A program made the position numbers and the translations under genes. A stretch of 64,000 nucleotides of DNA from Sisyra terminalis (lineage: Eukaryota; Arthropoda; Insecta; Neuroptera; Sisyridae): the NCBI GenBank assembly GCA_958496175.1, contig OY292279.1:992001-1056000 (forward strand), written 5' to 3'. Positions within the stretch are counted from its first letter, which is position 1. Each line of letters opens with the position of its first letter. Of the stretch, positions 22,090 to 36,665 are shown piece after piece. The notes beneath the pieces were generated by a model. The model worked only from the letters and a program-made list of their open reading frames with translations, was not told the DNA's origin and ran no database searches.

Positions 22090-25000
22090 TGAATCCAGGC
22101 TATCAAGTGAATTATAATGAGAAAAAAATTTTGTCCTGTGTTCCAAAGGACACCCGCAATATCGTTTCAAAGTTTCAAAAAGGACAATTTTCGAGTGCAT
22201 AAAAGGGTTATAAGGGATTATTTGTTTCGCCAAAATTGAATTGAATATTAAAGATTAAATCATCCTTAACTACTATGCAAAAAATTAAAAGCATTGGTTA
22301 ACTAGATCCTTGTAAAGTTAGAACGGGAAGTTATAGAGTTTAAAGTCTATGCGAGAAAATTCGACTGATATTGGGTCATTTAAAGGGGGTGCCTATTCAC
22401 TATGAGGTATAGTTTTCTCAACGGATTATGAATCCAGGCTATCAAGTGAAATATAATGTAAAAAAAAAATTTTCCTGTGGGGTACAAGACAATCACAATT
22501 CCATTTCAAAATTTCAAAAAGGACAATTTTCGAGTGCATAAAAAGGATATAAGGGATGATTTGTTTCGCCATTATTTAGTTGAATATTAAATATTAAATC
22601 ATTCTTAACTACTATGCAAAAAATAAAAAGCATTGGTAACTAGATCCTTGTAAAATTAGAACGGGAAGTTATAGAGTTTAAAGTCTATGCGAGTAAATTC
22701 GACTGATATTGGGTCATTTAAAGGGGGTGCCTATTCATTATGAGGAATAGTTTTCTCAACGGATTATGAATCCAGGCTATCAAGTGAAATATAATGTAAA
22801 AAAAAATTTGTCCTGTGGGGTACAAGACAATCACAATTCCATTTCAAAATTTCAAAAAGGACAATTTTCGAGTGCATGAAAAGGATATAAGGGATGATTT
22901 GTTTCGCCAATATTGAGTTGAATATTAAAGATTAAATCATCCTTAACTACTATGCAAAAAATAAAAAGCATTGGTTAACTAGATCCTTGTAAAATTTGAA
23001 CGGGAAGTTATAGAGTTTAAAGTCTATGCGAGTAAATTCGACTGATATTGGGTCATTTAAAGGGGGTGCCTATTCATTATGAGGTATAGTTTTCTCAACG
23101 GATTATGAATCCAGGCTATCAATTAAATTATTATATGAAAAAAAATTTGTCCTGTATGCCAAAGGACACCCGCAATACCGTTTTAAAGTTTCAAAAAGGA
23201 CAATTTTCTAGTGCATTAAAAGGATATAAGAGATATTTTGTTTCGCCAAAATGGAGTAGAATATTTAAGATTAAATCATCCTTAACTACTATGCAAAAAA
23301 TAAAAAGCATTGGTTAAGTAGATCCTTGTAAAATTAGAACGGGAAAATAAGGAGTTGAAAGTCAATGCGAGAAAATTCGACTGATATTGGGTAATTTAAA
23401 GGGGGGTGACTTTTCATTATGAGGTCTAGTTTTCTCAACGGATTATGAATCCAGGCTATTAAGTGAATTATAATGTGAAAAATTTTTTGTCCTGTATGCC
23501 AAAGGACACCCGCAATACCGTTTTAAAGTTTCAAAAAGGACAATTTTCTAGTGCATTAAAAGGATATAAGAGATATTTTGTTTCGCCAAAATGGAGTAGA
23601 ATATTAAAGATTAGATCATCCTTAACAACTATGCAAAAAATAAAAAGCATTGTTTTACTAGATCCTTGGAAAATTAAAACGGGAATTTATAGAGTTGAAA
23701 GTCTATGCGAAAAAATTCGACTGATATTGGGTAATTTAAAGGGGGGTGACTTTTCATAATAAGGTCTAGTTTTCTCAACGGATTATGAATCCAGGCTATC
23801 AAGTGATTTTTGTCCTGTGTTCTAAAGGACACCCGCAATATCGTTTCAAAGCTTCAAAAAGGACAATTTTCGAGTGCATAAAAAGGATATAAGGGACGTT
23901 TTGTTTCGCCAAAATTGAATTGAATATTAAAGATTAAATCATCTTTAACTACTATGCAAAAAATAGAAAGCATTGGTTAACTAGATCCCTGAAAAATTAG
24001 AACGGGAAGTTAAGGAGTTTAAAGTCTATGCGAGAAAATTCGACAGATATTGGGTCATTTAAAGGGGGGTGAGTTTTCATTATACGGTCTAGTTTTCTCA
24101 ACGGATTATTAATCCAGGCTACCAAGTGAATTATATTGTGATAAAAACACCCGCAATATCGTTTAAAAGTTTCAAATAGGACAATTTTTTAGGGCATAAA
24201 AAGGATATAAGGGATGATTTGTTTCGCCAAAATTGAATTGAATATTAAAGATTAAATCATCCTTAACTACTATGCAAAAAATTAAAAGCATTGGTTAACT
24301 AGATCCTTGTAAAGTTAGAACGGGAAGTTATAGAGTTTAAAGTCTATGCGAGTAAATTCGACTGATATTGGGTCATTTAAAGGGGGTGCCTATTCATTAT
24401 GAGGAATAGTTTTCTCAACGGATTATGAATCCAGGCTATCAAGTGAAATATAATGTAAAAAAAAATTTTTCCTGTGGGGTACAAGACAATCACAATTCCA
24501 TTTCAAAATTTCAAAAAGGACAATTTTCGAGTGCATAAAAAGGATATAAGGGATGATTTGTTTCGCCATTATTGAGTTGAATATTAAATAATTAATCATT
24601 CTTAACTACTATGCAAAAAATAAAAAGCATTGGTAACTAGATCCTTGTAAAATTAGAACGGGAAATTATAGAGTTTAAAGTCTATGCGAGTAAATTCGAC
24701 TGATATTGGGTCATTTAAAGGGGGTGCCTATTCATTATGAGGTATAGTTTTCTCAACGGATTATGAATCCAGGCTATCAAGTGAAATATAATGTAAAAAA
24801 AATTTTGTCCTGTGGGGTACAAGACAATCACAATTCCATTTCAAAATTTCAAAAAGGACAATTTTCGAGTGCATAAAAAGGATATAAGGGATGATTTGTT
24901 TCGCCAATATTGAGTTGAATATTAAAGATTAAATCATCCTTAACTACTATGCAAAAAATAAAAAGCATTGGTTAACTAGATCTTTGAAAAATTAGAACGG

Positions 25001-25985
25001 GAAGTTAAGGAGTTTAAAGTCTATGCGAGAAAATTCGACTGATATTGGGTCATTTAAAGGGGGCGACTTTTCATTAGGAGGTATAGTTTTCTCAAGTGAT
25101 TATGAATCCAGGCTATCAAGTGAAATATAATGTAAAAAAAAATTTGTCCTGTGGGGTACAAGACAATCACAATTCCATTTCAAAATTTCAAAAAGGACAA
25201 TTTTCGAGTGCATGAAAAGGATATAAGGGATGATTTGTTTCGCCAATATTGAGTTGAATATTAAAGATTAAATCATTCTTAACTACTATGCAAAAAATAA
25301 AAAGCATTGGTTAACTAGATCTCTGAAAAATTAGAACGGGAAGTTAAGGAGTTTAAAGTCTATGCGAGAAAATTCGACTGATATTGGGTCATTTAAAGGG
25401 GGCGACTTTTCATTATGAGGTTTAGTTTTCTCAACTGATTATAAATCCAGGCTATCAAGTGAAATATAATGTAAAAAAAATTTTGTCCTGTGGGGTACAA
25501 GACAATCACAATTCCATTTCAAAATTTCTAAAAGGTCAATTTTCGAGTGCATAAAAAGGATATAAGAGATATTTTGTTTCGCCAAAATGGAGTAGAATAT
25601 TAAAGATTCAATCATCCTTAACTACTATGCAAAAAATAAAAAGCATTGGTTAACTAGATCCTTGTAAAATTAGAACGGGAAGTTATAGAGTTTAAAGTCT
25701 ATACGAGTAAATTCGACTGATATGGGGTCATTTAAAGGGGGTGCCTATTCATTATGAGGTATAGTTTTCTCAACGGATTATGAATCCAGGCTATCAAGTG
25801 AAATATAATGTAAAAAAAATTTTGTCCAGTGGGGTACAAGACAATCACAATTCCATTTCAAAATTTCAAAAAGGACAATTTTCGAGTGCATAAAAAGGAT
25901 ATAAGGGATGATTTGTTTCGCCATTATTGAATTGAATATTAAAGATTAAATCATCCTTAACTACTATGCAAAAAATAAAAAGCAT
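22090..25985. repeat. B2 block Z, copy 1 (3.9 kb, repeats at 27816-31711)
   Basis: Shift 5726 bp. Shared rare features are gggttataagggattattt (22205 and 27931), a monomer lacking the attataatgtgaaaa segment (about 23801 and 29527), a monomer lacking part of the variable segment (about 24140 and 29866), and cattaggaggtatag (25073 and 30799). Differences are few, such as homopolymer length near 24455. The copies diverge at ggttaagtag (25987) against ggttaactag (31713). Confidence 0.88.
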
Positions 25986-27816
25986 TGGTTAAGTAGATCC
26001 TTGTAAAATTAGAACGGGAAAATAAGGAGTTGAAAGTCAATGCGAGAAAATTTGACTGATATTGAGTCATTTCAAGGGGGTGACTTTTCATTATGAGGTC
26101 TAGTTTTCTCAACGGATTATGAATCCAGGCTATTAAGTGAATTATAATGTGAAAAATTTTATGTCCTGTATGCCAAAGGACACCCGCAATACCGTTTTAA
26201 AGTTTCAAAAAGGACAATTTTCTAGTGCATTAAAAGGATATAAGAGATATTTTGTTTCGCCAAAATGGAGTAGAATATTAAAGATTAAATTATCCTTAAC
26301 TACTATGCAAAAAATAAAAAGCATTGTTTTACTAGATCCATGGAAAATTAAAACGGGAATTTATAGAGTTGAAAGTCTATGCGAAAAAATTCGACTGATA
26401 TTGGGTCATTTAAAGGGGGTGACTTTTCATTATGAGGTCTAGTTTTCACAACGGATTATGAATCCAGGCTATCAAGTGAATTATAATGTGAAAATAAATT
26501 TGTCCTGTGGGTTACAAGACAATCACAATTCCATTTCAACATTTCAAATAGGACAATTTTCGAGTGCATAAAAAGGATATAAGGGATAATTTGTTTCACC
26601 AAAATTGAGTTGAATATTAAAGATTAAATCATCCTTAACTACTATGCAAAAAATAAAAAGCATTGGTTAACTAGATCCATGTAAAATTAGAACGGGAAGT
26701 TATAGAGTTTAAAGTCTATGCGAGAAAATTCGACTGAATTTGGGTCATTTCAAGGGGGTGACTTTTCATTATGAGGTCGAGTTTTCTCAACGGATTATGA
26801 ATCCAGGCTATCAATTAAATTAATATATGAAAAAAAAATTGTCCTGTATGCCAAAGGACACCCGCAATACCGTTTTAAAGCTTCAAAAAGGACAATTTTC
26901 GAAAGCATAAAAAGGATATAAGATGTATTTTGTTTCGCCAAAATGGAATAGAATATTAAAGATTAAATCATCGTTAACTACTATGCAAAAAATAAAAAGC
27001 ATTGGTTAAGTAGATCTTTGTAAAATTAGAAGAGGAAGTTAAGGAGTTGAAAGTCTATGCGAGAAAATTCGACTGATATTGAGTCATTTAAAGGGGGCGA
27101 CTTATCATTATGAGGTCTAGTTTTCTAAACGGATTATGAATCCAGGCTATCAATTAAATTATTATATGAAAAAAAAATTGTCCTGTATGCCAAAGGACAC
27201 CCGCAATACCGTTTTAAAGTTTCAAAAAGGACAATTTTCTAGTGCATTAAAAGGATATAAGAGATATTTTGTTTCGCCAAAATGGAATAGAATATTAAAG
27301 ATTAAATCATCCTTAACTACTATGCAAAAAATAAAAAGCATTGGTTAAGTAGATCCTTGTAAAATTAGAACGGGAAAATAAGGAGTTGAAAGTCAATGCG
27401 AGAAAATTCGACTGATATTGAGTCATTTCAAGGGGGTGACTTTTCATTATGAGGTCTAGTTTTATCAACGGATTAAGAATCCAGGCTATTAAGTGAATTA
27501 TAATGTGAAAATTTTTTTGTCCTGTATGCCAAAGGACACCCGCAATACCGTTTTAAAGTTTCAAAAAGGACAATTTTCTAGTGCATTAAAAGGATATAAG
27601 AGATATTTTGTTTCGCCAAAATGGAGTAGAATATTAAAGATTAGATCATCCTTAACTACTATGCAAAAAATAAAAAGCATTGTTTTACTAGATCCTTGGA
27701 AAATTAAAACGGGAATTTATAGAGTTGAAAGTCTATGCGAAAAAATTCGACTGATATTGGGTAATTTAAAGGGGGGTGACTTTTCATAATAAGGTCTAGT
27801 TTTCTCAACGGATTAT
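25985..27816. repeat. Mosaic segment joining the two Z copies
   Basis: Left to right it matches block Y (20961-21650), then block X (20283-21100), then monomers resembling 23463-23759, before the second Z copy begins. The order is rearranged relative to the source region, which indicates more than one exchange or conversion event. Confidence 0.7.
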
Positions 27817-30800
27817 GAATCCAGGCTATCAAGTGAATTATAATGAGAAAAAAATTTTGTCCTGTGTTCCAAAGGACACCCGCAATATCGTTTCAAAGTT
27901 TCAAAAAGGACAATTTTCGAGTGCATAAAAGGGTTATAAGGGATTATTTGTTTCGCCAAAATTGAATTGAATATTAAAGATTAAATCATCCTTAACTACT
28001 ATGCAAAAAATTAAAAGCATTGGTTAACTAGATCCTTGTAAAGTTAGAACGGGAAGTTATAGAGTTTAAAGTCTATGCGAGAAAATTCGACTGATATTGG
28101 GTCATTTAAAGGGGGTGCCTATTCACTATGAGGTATAGTTTTCTCAACGGATTATGAATCCAGGCTATCAAGTGAAATATAATGTAAAAAAAAAATTTTC
28201 CTGTGGGGTACAAGACAATCACAATTCCATTTCAAAATTTCAAAAAGGACAATTTTCGAGTGCATAAAAAGGATATAAGGGATGATTTGTTTCGCCATTA
28301 TTTAGTTGAATATTAAATATTAAATCATTCTTAACTACTATGCAAAAAATAAAAAGCATTGGTAACTAGATCCTTGTAAAATTAGAACGGGAAGTTATAG
28401 AGTTTAAAGTCTATGCGAGTAAATTCGACTGATATTGGGTCATTTAAAGGGGGTGCCTATTCATTATGAGGAATAGTTTTCTCAACGGATTATGAATCCA
28501 GGCTATCAAGTGAAATATAATGTAAAAAAAAATTTGTCCTGTGGGGTACAAGACAATCACAATTCCATTTCAAAATTTCAAAAAGGACAATTTTCGAGTG
28601 CATGAAAAGGATATAAGGGATGATTTGTTTCGCCAATATTGAGTTGAATATTAAAGATTAAATCATCCTTAACTACTATGCAAAAAATAAAAAGCATTGG
28701 TTAACTAGATCCTTGTAAAATTTGAACGGGAAGTTATAGAGTTTAAAGTCTATGCGAGTAAATTCGACTGATATTGGGTCATTTAAAGGGGGTGCCTATT
28801 CATTATGAGGTATAGTTTTCTCAACGGATTATGAATCCAGGCTATCAATTAAATTATTATATGAAAAAAAATTTGTCCTGTATGCCAAAGGACACCCGCA
28901 ATACCGTTTTAAAGTTTCAAAAAGGACAATTTTCTAGTGCATTAAAAGGATATAAGAGATATTTTGTTTCGCCAAAATGGAGTAGAATATTTAAGATTAA
29001 ATCATCCTTAACTACTATGCAAAAAATAAAAAGCATTGGTTAAGTAGATCCTTGTAAAATTAGAACGGGAAAATAAGGAGTTGAAAGTCAATGCGAGAAA
29101 ATTCGACTGATATTGGGTAATTTAAAGGGGGGTGACTTTTCATTATGAGGTCTAGTTTTCTCAACGGATTATGAATCCAGGCTATTAAGTGAATTATAAT
29201 GTGAAAAATTTTTTGTCCTGTATGCCAAAGGACACCCGCAATACCGTTTTAAAGTTTCAAAAAGGACAATTTTCTAGTGCATTAAAAGGATATAAGAGAT
29301 ATTTTGTTTCGCCAAAATGGAGTAGAATATTAAAGATTAGATCATCCTTAACAACTATGCAAAAAATAAAAAGCATTGTTTTACTAGATCCTTGGAAAAT
29401 TAAAACGGGAATTTATAGAGTTGAAAGTCTATGCGAAAAAATTCGACTGATATTGGGTAATTTAAAGGGGGGTGACTTTTCATAATAAGGTCTAGTTTTC
29501 TCAACGGATTATGAATCCAGGCTATCAAGTGATTTTTGTCCTGTGTTCTAAAGGACACCCGCAATATCGTTTCAAAGCTTCAAAAAGGACAATTTTCGAG
29601 TGCATAAAAAGGATATAAGGGACGTTTTGTTTCGCCAAAATTGAATTGAATATTAAAGATTAAATCATCTTTAACTACTATGCAAAAAATAGAAAGCATT
29701 GGTTAACTAGATCCCTGAAAAATTAGAACGGGAAGTTAAGGAGTTTAAAGTCTATGCGAGAAAATTCGACAGATATTGGGTCATTTAAAGGGGGGTGAGT
29801 TTTCATTATACGGTCTAGTTTTCTCAACGGATTATTAATCCAGGCTACCAAGTGAATTATATTGTGATAAAAACACCCGCAATATCGTTTAAAAGTTTCA
29901 AATAGGACAATTTTTTAGTGCATAAAAAGGATATAAGGGATGATTTGTTTCGCCAAAATTGAATTGAATATTAAAGATTAAATCATCCTTAACTACTATG
30001 CAAAAAATTAAAAGCATTGGTTAACTAGATCCTTGTAAAGTTAGAACGGGAAGTTATAGAGTTTAAAGTCTATGCGAGTAAATTCGACTGATATTGGGTC
30101 ATTTAAAGGGGGTGCCTATTCATTATGAGGAATAGTTTTCTCAACGGATTATGAATCCAGGCTATCAAGTGAAATATAATGTAAAAAAAAAATTTTCCTG
30201 TGGGGTACAAGACAATCACAATTCCATTTCAAAATTTCAAAAAGGACAATTTTCGAGTGCATAAAAAGGATATAAGGGATGATTTGTTTCGCCATTATTG
30301 AGTTGAATATTAAATAATTAATCATTCTTAACTACTATGCAAAAAATAAAAAGCATTGGTAACTAGATCCTTGTAAAATTAGAACGGGAAATTATAGAGT
30401 TTAAAGTCTATGCGAGTAAATTCGACTGATATTGGGTCATTTAAAGGGGGTGCCTATTCATTATGAGGTATAGTTTTCTCAACGGATTATGAATCCAGGC
30501 TATCAAGTGAAATATAATGTAAAAAAAATTTTGTCCTGTGGGGTACAAGACAATCACAATTCCATTTCAAAATTTCAAAAAGGACAATTTTCGAGTGCAT
30601 AAAAAGGATATAAGGGATGATTTGTTTCGCCAATATTGAGTTGAATATTAAAGATTAAATCATCCTTAACTACTATGCAAAAAATAAAAAGCATTGGTTA
30701 ACTAGATCTTTGAAAAATTAGAACGGGAAGTTAAGGAGTTTAAAGTCTATGCGAGAAAATTCGACTGATATTGGGTCATTTAAAGGGGGCGACTTTTCAT

Positions 30801-31711
30801 TAGGAGGTATAGTTTTCTCAAGTGATTATGAATCCAGGCTATCAAGTGAAATATAATGTAAAAAAAAATTTGTCCTGTGGGGTACAAGACAATCACAATT
30901 CCATTTCAAAATTTCAAAAAGGACAATTTTCGAGTGCATGAAAAGGATATAAGGGATGATTTGTTTCGCCAATATTGAGTTGAATATTAAAGATTAAATC
31001 ATTCTTAACTACTATGCAAAAAATAAAAAGCATTGGTTAACTAGATCTCTGAAAAATTAGAACGGGAAGTTAAGGAGTTTAAAGTCTATGCGAGAAAATT
31101 CGACTGATATTGGGTCATTTAAAGGGGGCGACTTTTCATTATGAGGTTTAGTTTTCTCAACTGATTATAAATCCAGGCTATCAAGTGAAATATAATGTAA
31201 AAAAAATTTTGTCCTGTGGGGTACAAGACAATCACAATTCCATTTCAAAATTTCTAAAAGGTCAATTTTCGAGTGCATAAAAAGGATATAAGAGATATTT
31301 TGTTTCGCCAAAATGGAGTAGAATATTAAAGATTCAATCATCCTTAACTACTATGCAAAAAATAAAAAGCATTGGTTAACTAGATCCTTGTAAAATTAGA
31401 ACGGGAAGTTATAGAGTTTAAAGTCTATACGAGTAAATTCGACTGATATGGGGTCATTTAAAGGGGGTGCCTATTCATTATGAGGTATAGTTTTCTCAAC
31501 GGATTATGAATCCAGGCTATCAAGTGAAATATAATGTAAAAAAAATTTTGTCCAGTGGGGTACAAGACAATCACAATTCCATTTCAAAATTTCAAAAAGG
31601 ACAATTTTCGAGTGCATAAAAAGGATATAAGGGATGATTTGTTTCGCCATTATTGAATTGAATATTAAAGATTAAATCATCCTTAACTACTATGCAAAAA
31701 ATAAAAAGCAT
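27816..31711. repeat. B2 block Z, copy 2 (3.9 kb)
   Basis: Near-identical to 22090-25985 (shift 5726). After 31711 the sequence passes into domain B3 monomers marked by actaaatccctgaaaaattag. Confidence 0.88.
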
Positions 31712-33739
31712 TGGTTAACTAGATCCTTGTAAAATTTGAACGGGAAGTTATAGAGTTTAAAGTCTATGCGAGTAAATTCGACTGATATTGGGTCATTTAA
31801 AGGGGGTGCCTATTCATTATGAGGTTTAGTTTTCTCAACTGATTATGAATCCAGGCTATCAAGTGAATTATAATGTGAAAAAAATTTTGTCCTGTGGGTT
31901 ACAAGACAATCACAATTCCATTTCAAAATTTCAAAAAGGACAATTTTCGAGTGCATAAAAAGGATATAAGAGATATTTTGTTTCGCCAAAATGGAGTAGA
32001 ATATTAAAGATTAAATCATCCTTAACTACTATGCAAAAAATAAAAAGCATTGGTTAACTAAATCCCTGAAAAATTAGAACGGGAAGTTAAGGAGTTTAAA
32101 GTCTATGCGAGAAAATTCGACAGATATTGGGTCATTTAAAGGGGGCGACTTATCATTATGAGGTTTAGTTTTCTCAACTGATTATGAATCCAGGCTATCA
32201 AGTGAATTATAATGTGAAAAAAATTTTGTCCTGTGGGTTACAAGACAATCACAATTCCATTTCAACATTTCAAAAAGGACAATTTTCGAGTGCATAAAAA
32301 GGATAAAAGGGATGATTTGTTTCACCAAAATTGAGTTGAATATTAAAGATTAAATCATCCTTAACTACTATGCAAAAAATAAAAAGCATTGGTTAACTAA
32401 ATCCCTGAAAAATTAGAACGGGAAGTTAAGGAGTTTAAAGTCTATGCGAGAAAATTCGACTGATATTGGGTCATTTAAAGGGGGCGACTTTTCATTATGA
32501 GGTTTAGTTTTCTCAACTGATTATGAATCCAGGCTATCAAGTGAATTATAATGTGAAAAAAATTTTGTCCTGTGGGTTACAAGACAATCACAATTCCATT
32601 TCAACATTTCAAAAAGGACAATTTTCGAGTGCATAAAAAGGATAAAAGGGATGATTTGTTTCACCAAAATTGAGTTGAATATTAAAGATTAAATCATCCT
32701 TAACTACTATGCAAAAAATAAAAAGCATTGGTTAACTAAATCCCTGAAAAATTAGAACGGGAAGTTAAGGAGTTGAAAGTCTATGCGAGTAAATTCGACT
32801 GATATTGAGTCATTTAAAGGGGCCGACTTTTCATTATGAGGTTTAGTTTTCTCAACTGATTATGAATCCAGGCTATCAAGAGAATTATAATGTGAAAAAA
32901 ATTTTGTCCTGTGGGTTACAAGTCAATCACAATTCCATTTCAACATTTCAAAAAGGACAATTTTCGAGTGAATAAAAAGGATATAAGGGATGATTTGTTT
33001 CACCAAAATTGAGTTGAATATTAAAGATTAATTATCATCCTTAACTACTATGCAAAAAATAAAAAGCATTGGTTAACTAAATCCCTGAAAAATTAGAACG
33101 GGAAGTTAAGGAGTTTAAAGTCTATGCGAGAAAATTCGACTGATATTGGGTCATATAAAGGGGGCGACTTTTCATTATGAGGTTTAGTTTTCTCAACTGA
33201 TTATGAATCCAGGCTATCAAGTGAATTATAATGTGAAAAAAATTTTGTCCTGTGGGTTACAAGACAATCACAATTCCATTTCAAAATTTCAAAAAGGACA
33301 ATTTTCGAGTGCATAAAAAGGATATATGGGATGATTTCTTTCGCCAAAATTGAGATGTATATTAAAGATAAAATCATCCTTAACTACTATGCAAAAAATA
33401 AAAAGCATTGGTTAACTAGATCCTTGTAAAGTTAGAACGGGAAGTTAAGGAGTTGAAAGTCTATGCGAGTAAATTCGACTGATATTGAGTCATTTAAAGG
33501 GGCCGACTTTTCATTATGAGGTTTAGTTTTCTCAACTGATTATGAATCCAGGCTATCAAGTGAATTATAATGTGAAAAAAATTTTGTCCTGTGGGTTACA
33601 AGACAATCACAATTCCATTTCAACATTTCAAAAAGGACAATTTTCGAGTGCATAAAAAGGATAAAAGGGATGAGTTGTTTCACCAAAATTGAGTTGAATA
33701 TTAAAGATTAAATCATCCTTAACTACTATGCAAAAAATA

Positions 33740-36665
33740 AAAAGCATTGGTTAACTAGATCCTTGTAAAATTAGAACGGGAAGTTAAGGAGTTGAAAGTC
33801 TATGCGAAAAAATTCGACTGATATTGGGTCATTTAAAAGGGGGGGACTTTTCATTATGAGGTCTAGTTTTCACAACGGATTATGAATCCAGGCTATCAAG
33901 TGAAATATAATGTAAAAAAAATTTTGTCCTGTGGGGTACAAGACAATCACAATTCCATTTCAAAATTTCAAAAAGGACAATTTTCGAGTGCATAAAAAGG
34001 ATATAAGGGATGATTTGTTTCGCCAATATTGAGTTGAATAATTAAGATTAAATCATCCTTAACTACTATGCAAAAAATAAAAAGCATTGGTTAACTAGAT
34101 CCTTGTAAAATTAGAACGGGAAGTTAAGGAGTTGAAAGTCTATGCGAAAAAATTCGACTGATATTGGGTCATTTAAAGGGGGTGACTTTTCATTATGAGG
34201 TCTAGTTTTCACAACGGATTATGAATCCAGGCTATCAAGTGAATTATAATGTGAAAAAAATTTTGTCCTGTGGGTTACAAGACAATCACAATTCCATTTC
34301 AACATTTCAAACAGGACAATTTTCGAGTGCATAAAAAGGATATAAGAGATATTTTGTTTCGCCAAAATGGAGTAGAATATTAAAGATTAAATCATCCTTA
34401 ACTACTATGCAAAAAATAAAAAGCATTGGTTAACTAAATCCCTGAAAAATTAGAACGGGAAGTTAAGGAGTTTAAAGTCTATGCGAGAAAATTTGACTGA
34501 TATTGGGTCATTTAAAGGGGGCGACTTTTCATTATGAGATTTAGTTTTGTCAACTGATTATGAATCCAGGCTATCAAGTGAATTATAATGTGAAAAAAAT
34601 TTTGTCCTGTGGGTTACAAGACAATCACAAATCCATTTCAACATTTCAAAAAGGACAATTTTCGAGTGCATAAAAAGGATAAAAGGGATGATTTGTTTCA
34701 CCAAAATTGAGTTGAATATTAAAGATTAAATCATCCTTAACTACTATGCAAAAAATAAAAAGCATTGGTTAACTAAATCCCTGAAAAATTAGAACGGAAA
34801 GTTAAGGAGTTTAAAGTCTATGCGAGAAAATTCGACTGATATTGGGTCATTTAAAGGGGGCGACTTTTCATTATGAGATTTAGTTTTCTCAACTGATGAT
34901 GAATCCAGACTATCAAGAGAATTATAATGTGAAAAAAATTTTGTCCTGTGGGTTACAAGACAATCACAATTCCATTTCAAAATTTCAAAAAGGACAATTT
35001 TCGAGTGCATAAAAAGGATATATGGGATGATTTCTTTCGCCAAAATTGAGATGAATATTAAAGATTAAATCATCCTTAACTACTATGCAAAAAATAAAAA
35101 GCATTGGTTAACTAGATCCTTGTAAAATTAGAACGGGAAGTTAAGGAGTTGAAAGTCTATGCGAAAAAATTCGACTGATATTGGGTCATTTAAAAGGGGG
35201 GGACTTTTCATTATGAGGTCTAGTTTTCACAACGGATTATGAATCCAGGCTATCAAGTGAAATATAATGTAAAAAAAATTTTGTCCTGTGGGGTACAAGA
35301 CAATCACAATTCCATTTCAAAATTTCAAAAAGGACAATTTTCGAGTGCATAAAAAGGATATAAGGGATGATTTGTTTCGCCAATATTGAGTTGAATAATA
35401 AAGATTAAATCATACTTTACTACTATGCAAAAAATAAAAAGCATTGGTTAACTAGATCTCAGAAAAATTAGAACGGGAAGTTAAGGAGTTTAAAGTCTAT
35501 GCCAGTAAATTCGACTGATATTGGGTCATTTAAAGGGGGCGACTTTTCATTATGAGGTTTAGTTTTCTCAACTGATTATGAATCCAGGCTATCAAGTGAA
35601 TTATAATCTGAAAAAAATATTTGTCCTGTGTCCCAAAGGACACCCGCAATATGATATCAAATTTTCAAAAAGGAAAAATTTTGGATTGCATAAAAAGGAT
35701 ATAAGGGATGATTTGTTTCGCCAAAATTGAATTGAATATTAAAGATTAAATCATCCTTAACTACTATGCAAAAAATAAAAAGCATTGGTTAACTAGATCC
35801 TTGTAAAATTAGAACGGGAAGTTAAGGAGTTGAAAGTCTATGCGAAAAAATTCGACTGATATTGGGTCATTTAAAAGGGGGGGACTTTTCATTATGAGGT
35901 CTAGTTTTCACAACGGATTATGAATCCAGGCTATCAAGTGAAATATAATGTAAAAAAAATTTTGTCCTGTGGGGTACAAGACAATCACAATTCCATTTCA
36001 AAATTTCAAAAAGGACAATTTTCGAGTGCATAAAAAGGATATAAGGGATGATTTGTTTCGCCAATATTGAGTTGAATAATTAAGATTAAATCATCCTTAA
36101 CTACTATGCAAAAAATAAAAAGCATTGGTTAACTAGATCCTTGTAAAATTAGAACGGGAAGTTAAGGAGTTGAAAGTCTATGCGAAAAAATTCGACTGAT
36201 ATTGGGTCATTTAAAGGGGGTGACTTTTCATTATGAGGTCTAGTTTTCACAACGGATTATGAATCCAGGCTATCAAGTGAATTATAATGTGAAAAAAATT
36301 TTGTCCTGTGGGTTACAAGACAATCACAATTCCATTTCAACATTTCAAACAGGACAATTTTCGAGTGCATAAAAAGGATATAAGAGATATTTTGTTTCGC
36401 CAAAATGGAGTAGAATATTAAAGATTAAATTATCCTTAACTACTATGCAAAAAATAAAAAGCATTGGTTAACTAAATCCCTGAAAAATTAGAACGGGAAG
36501 TTAAGGAGTTTAAAGTCTATGCGAGAAAATTTGACTGATATTGGGTCATTTAAAGGGGGCGACTTTTCATTATGAGATTTAGTTTTGTCAACTGATTATG
36601 AATCCAGGCTATCAAGTGAATTATAATGTGAAAAAAATTTTGTCCTGTGGGTTACAAGACAATCA
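33740..36665. repeat. Six-monomer (~2038 bp) displaced duplication
   Basis: The segment from about 33740 to 34630 recurs at about 35778-36665. Markers are catttaaaagggggggac (33829 and 35867) and agatttagttttgtcaactg (about 34536 and 36574). The extra 4 bp over six monomers comes from one monomer with an altered variable segment near 35610. A third ttaaaaggggggg monomer is at 35191. Confidence 0.72.

Larger units (their letters stand above)
20270..31711. repeat. Domain B2: mosaic satellite with near-identical long duplications
   Basis: This domain is marked by the tgtatgccaaaggacaccc form with gcattaaaagg (for example 20863, 21202, 23212, 26228, 29278) and by ggtgcctattcattatgagg monomers. 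Large blocks recur with shifts of 5026, 5726 and 6382 bp (listed separately). The segment 25985-27816 is a patchwork of blocks seen at 20283-21100, 20961-21650 and around 23.4-23.8 kb. Confidence 0.85.
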
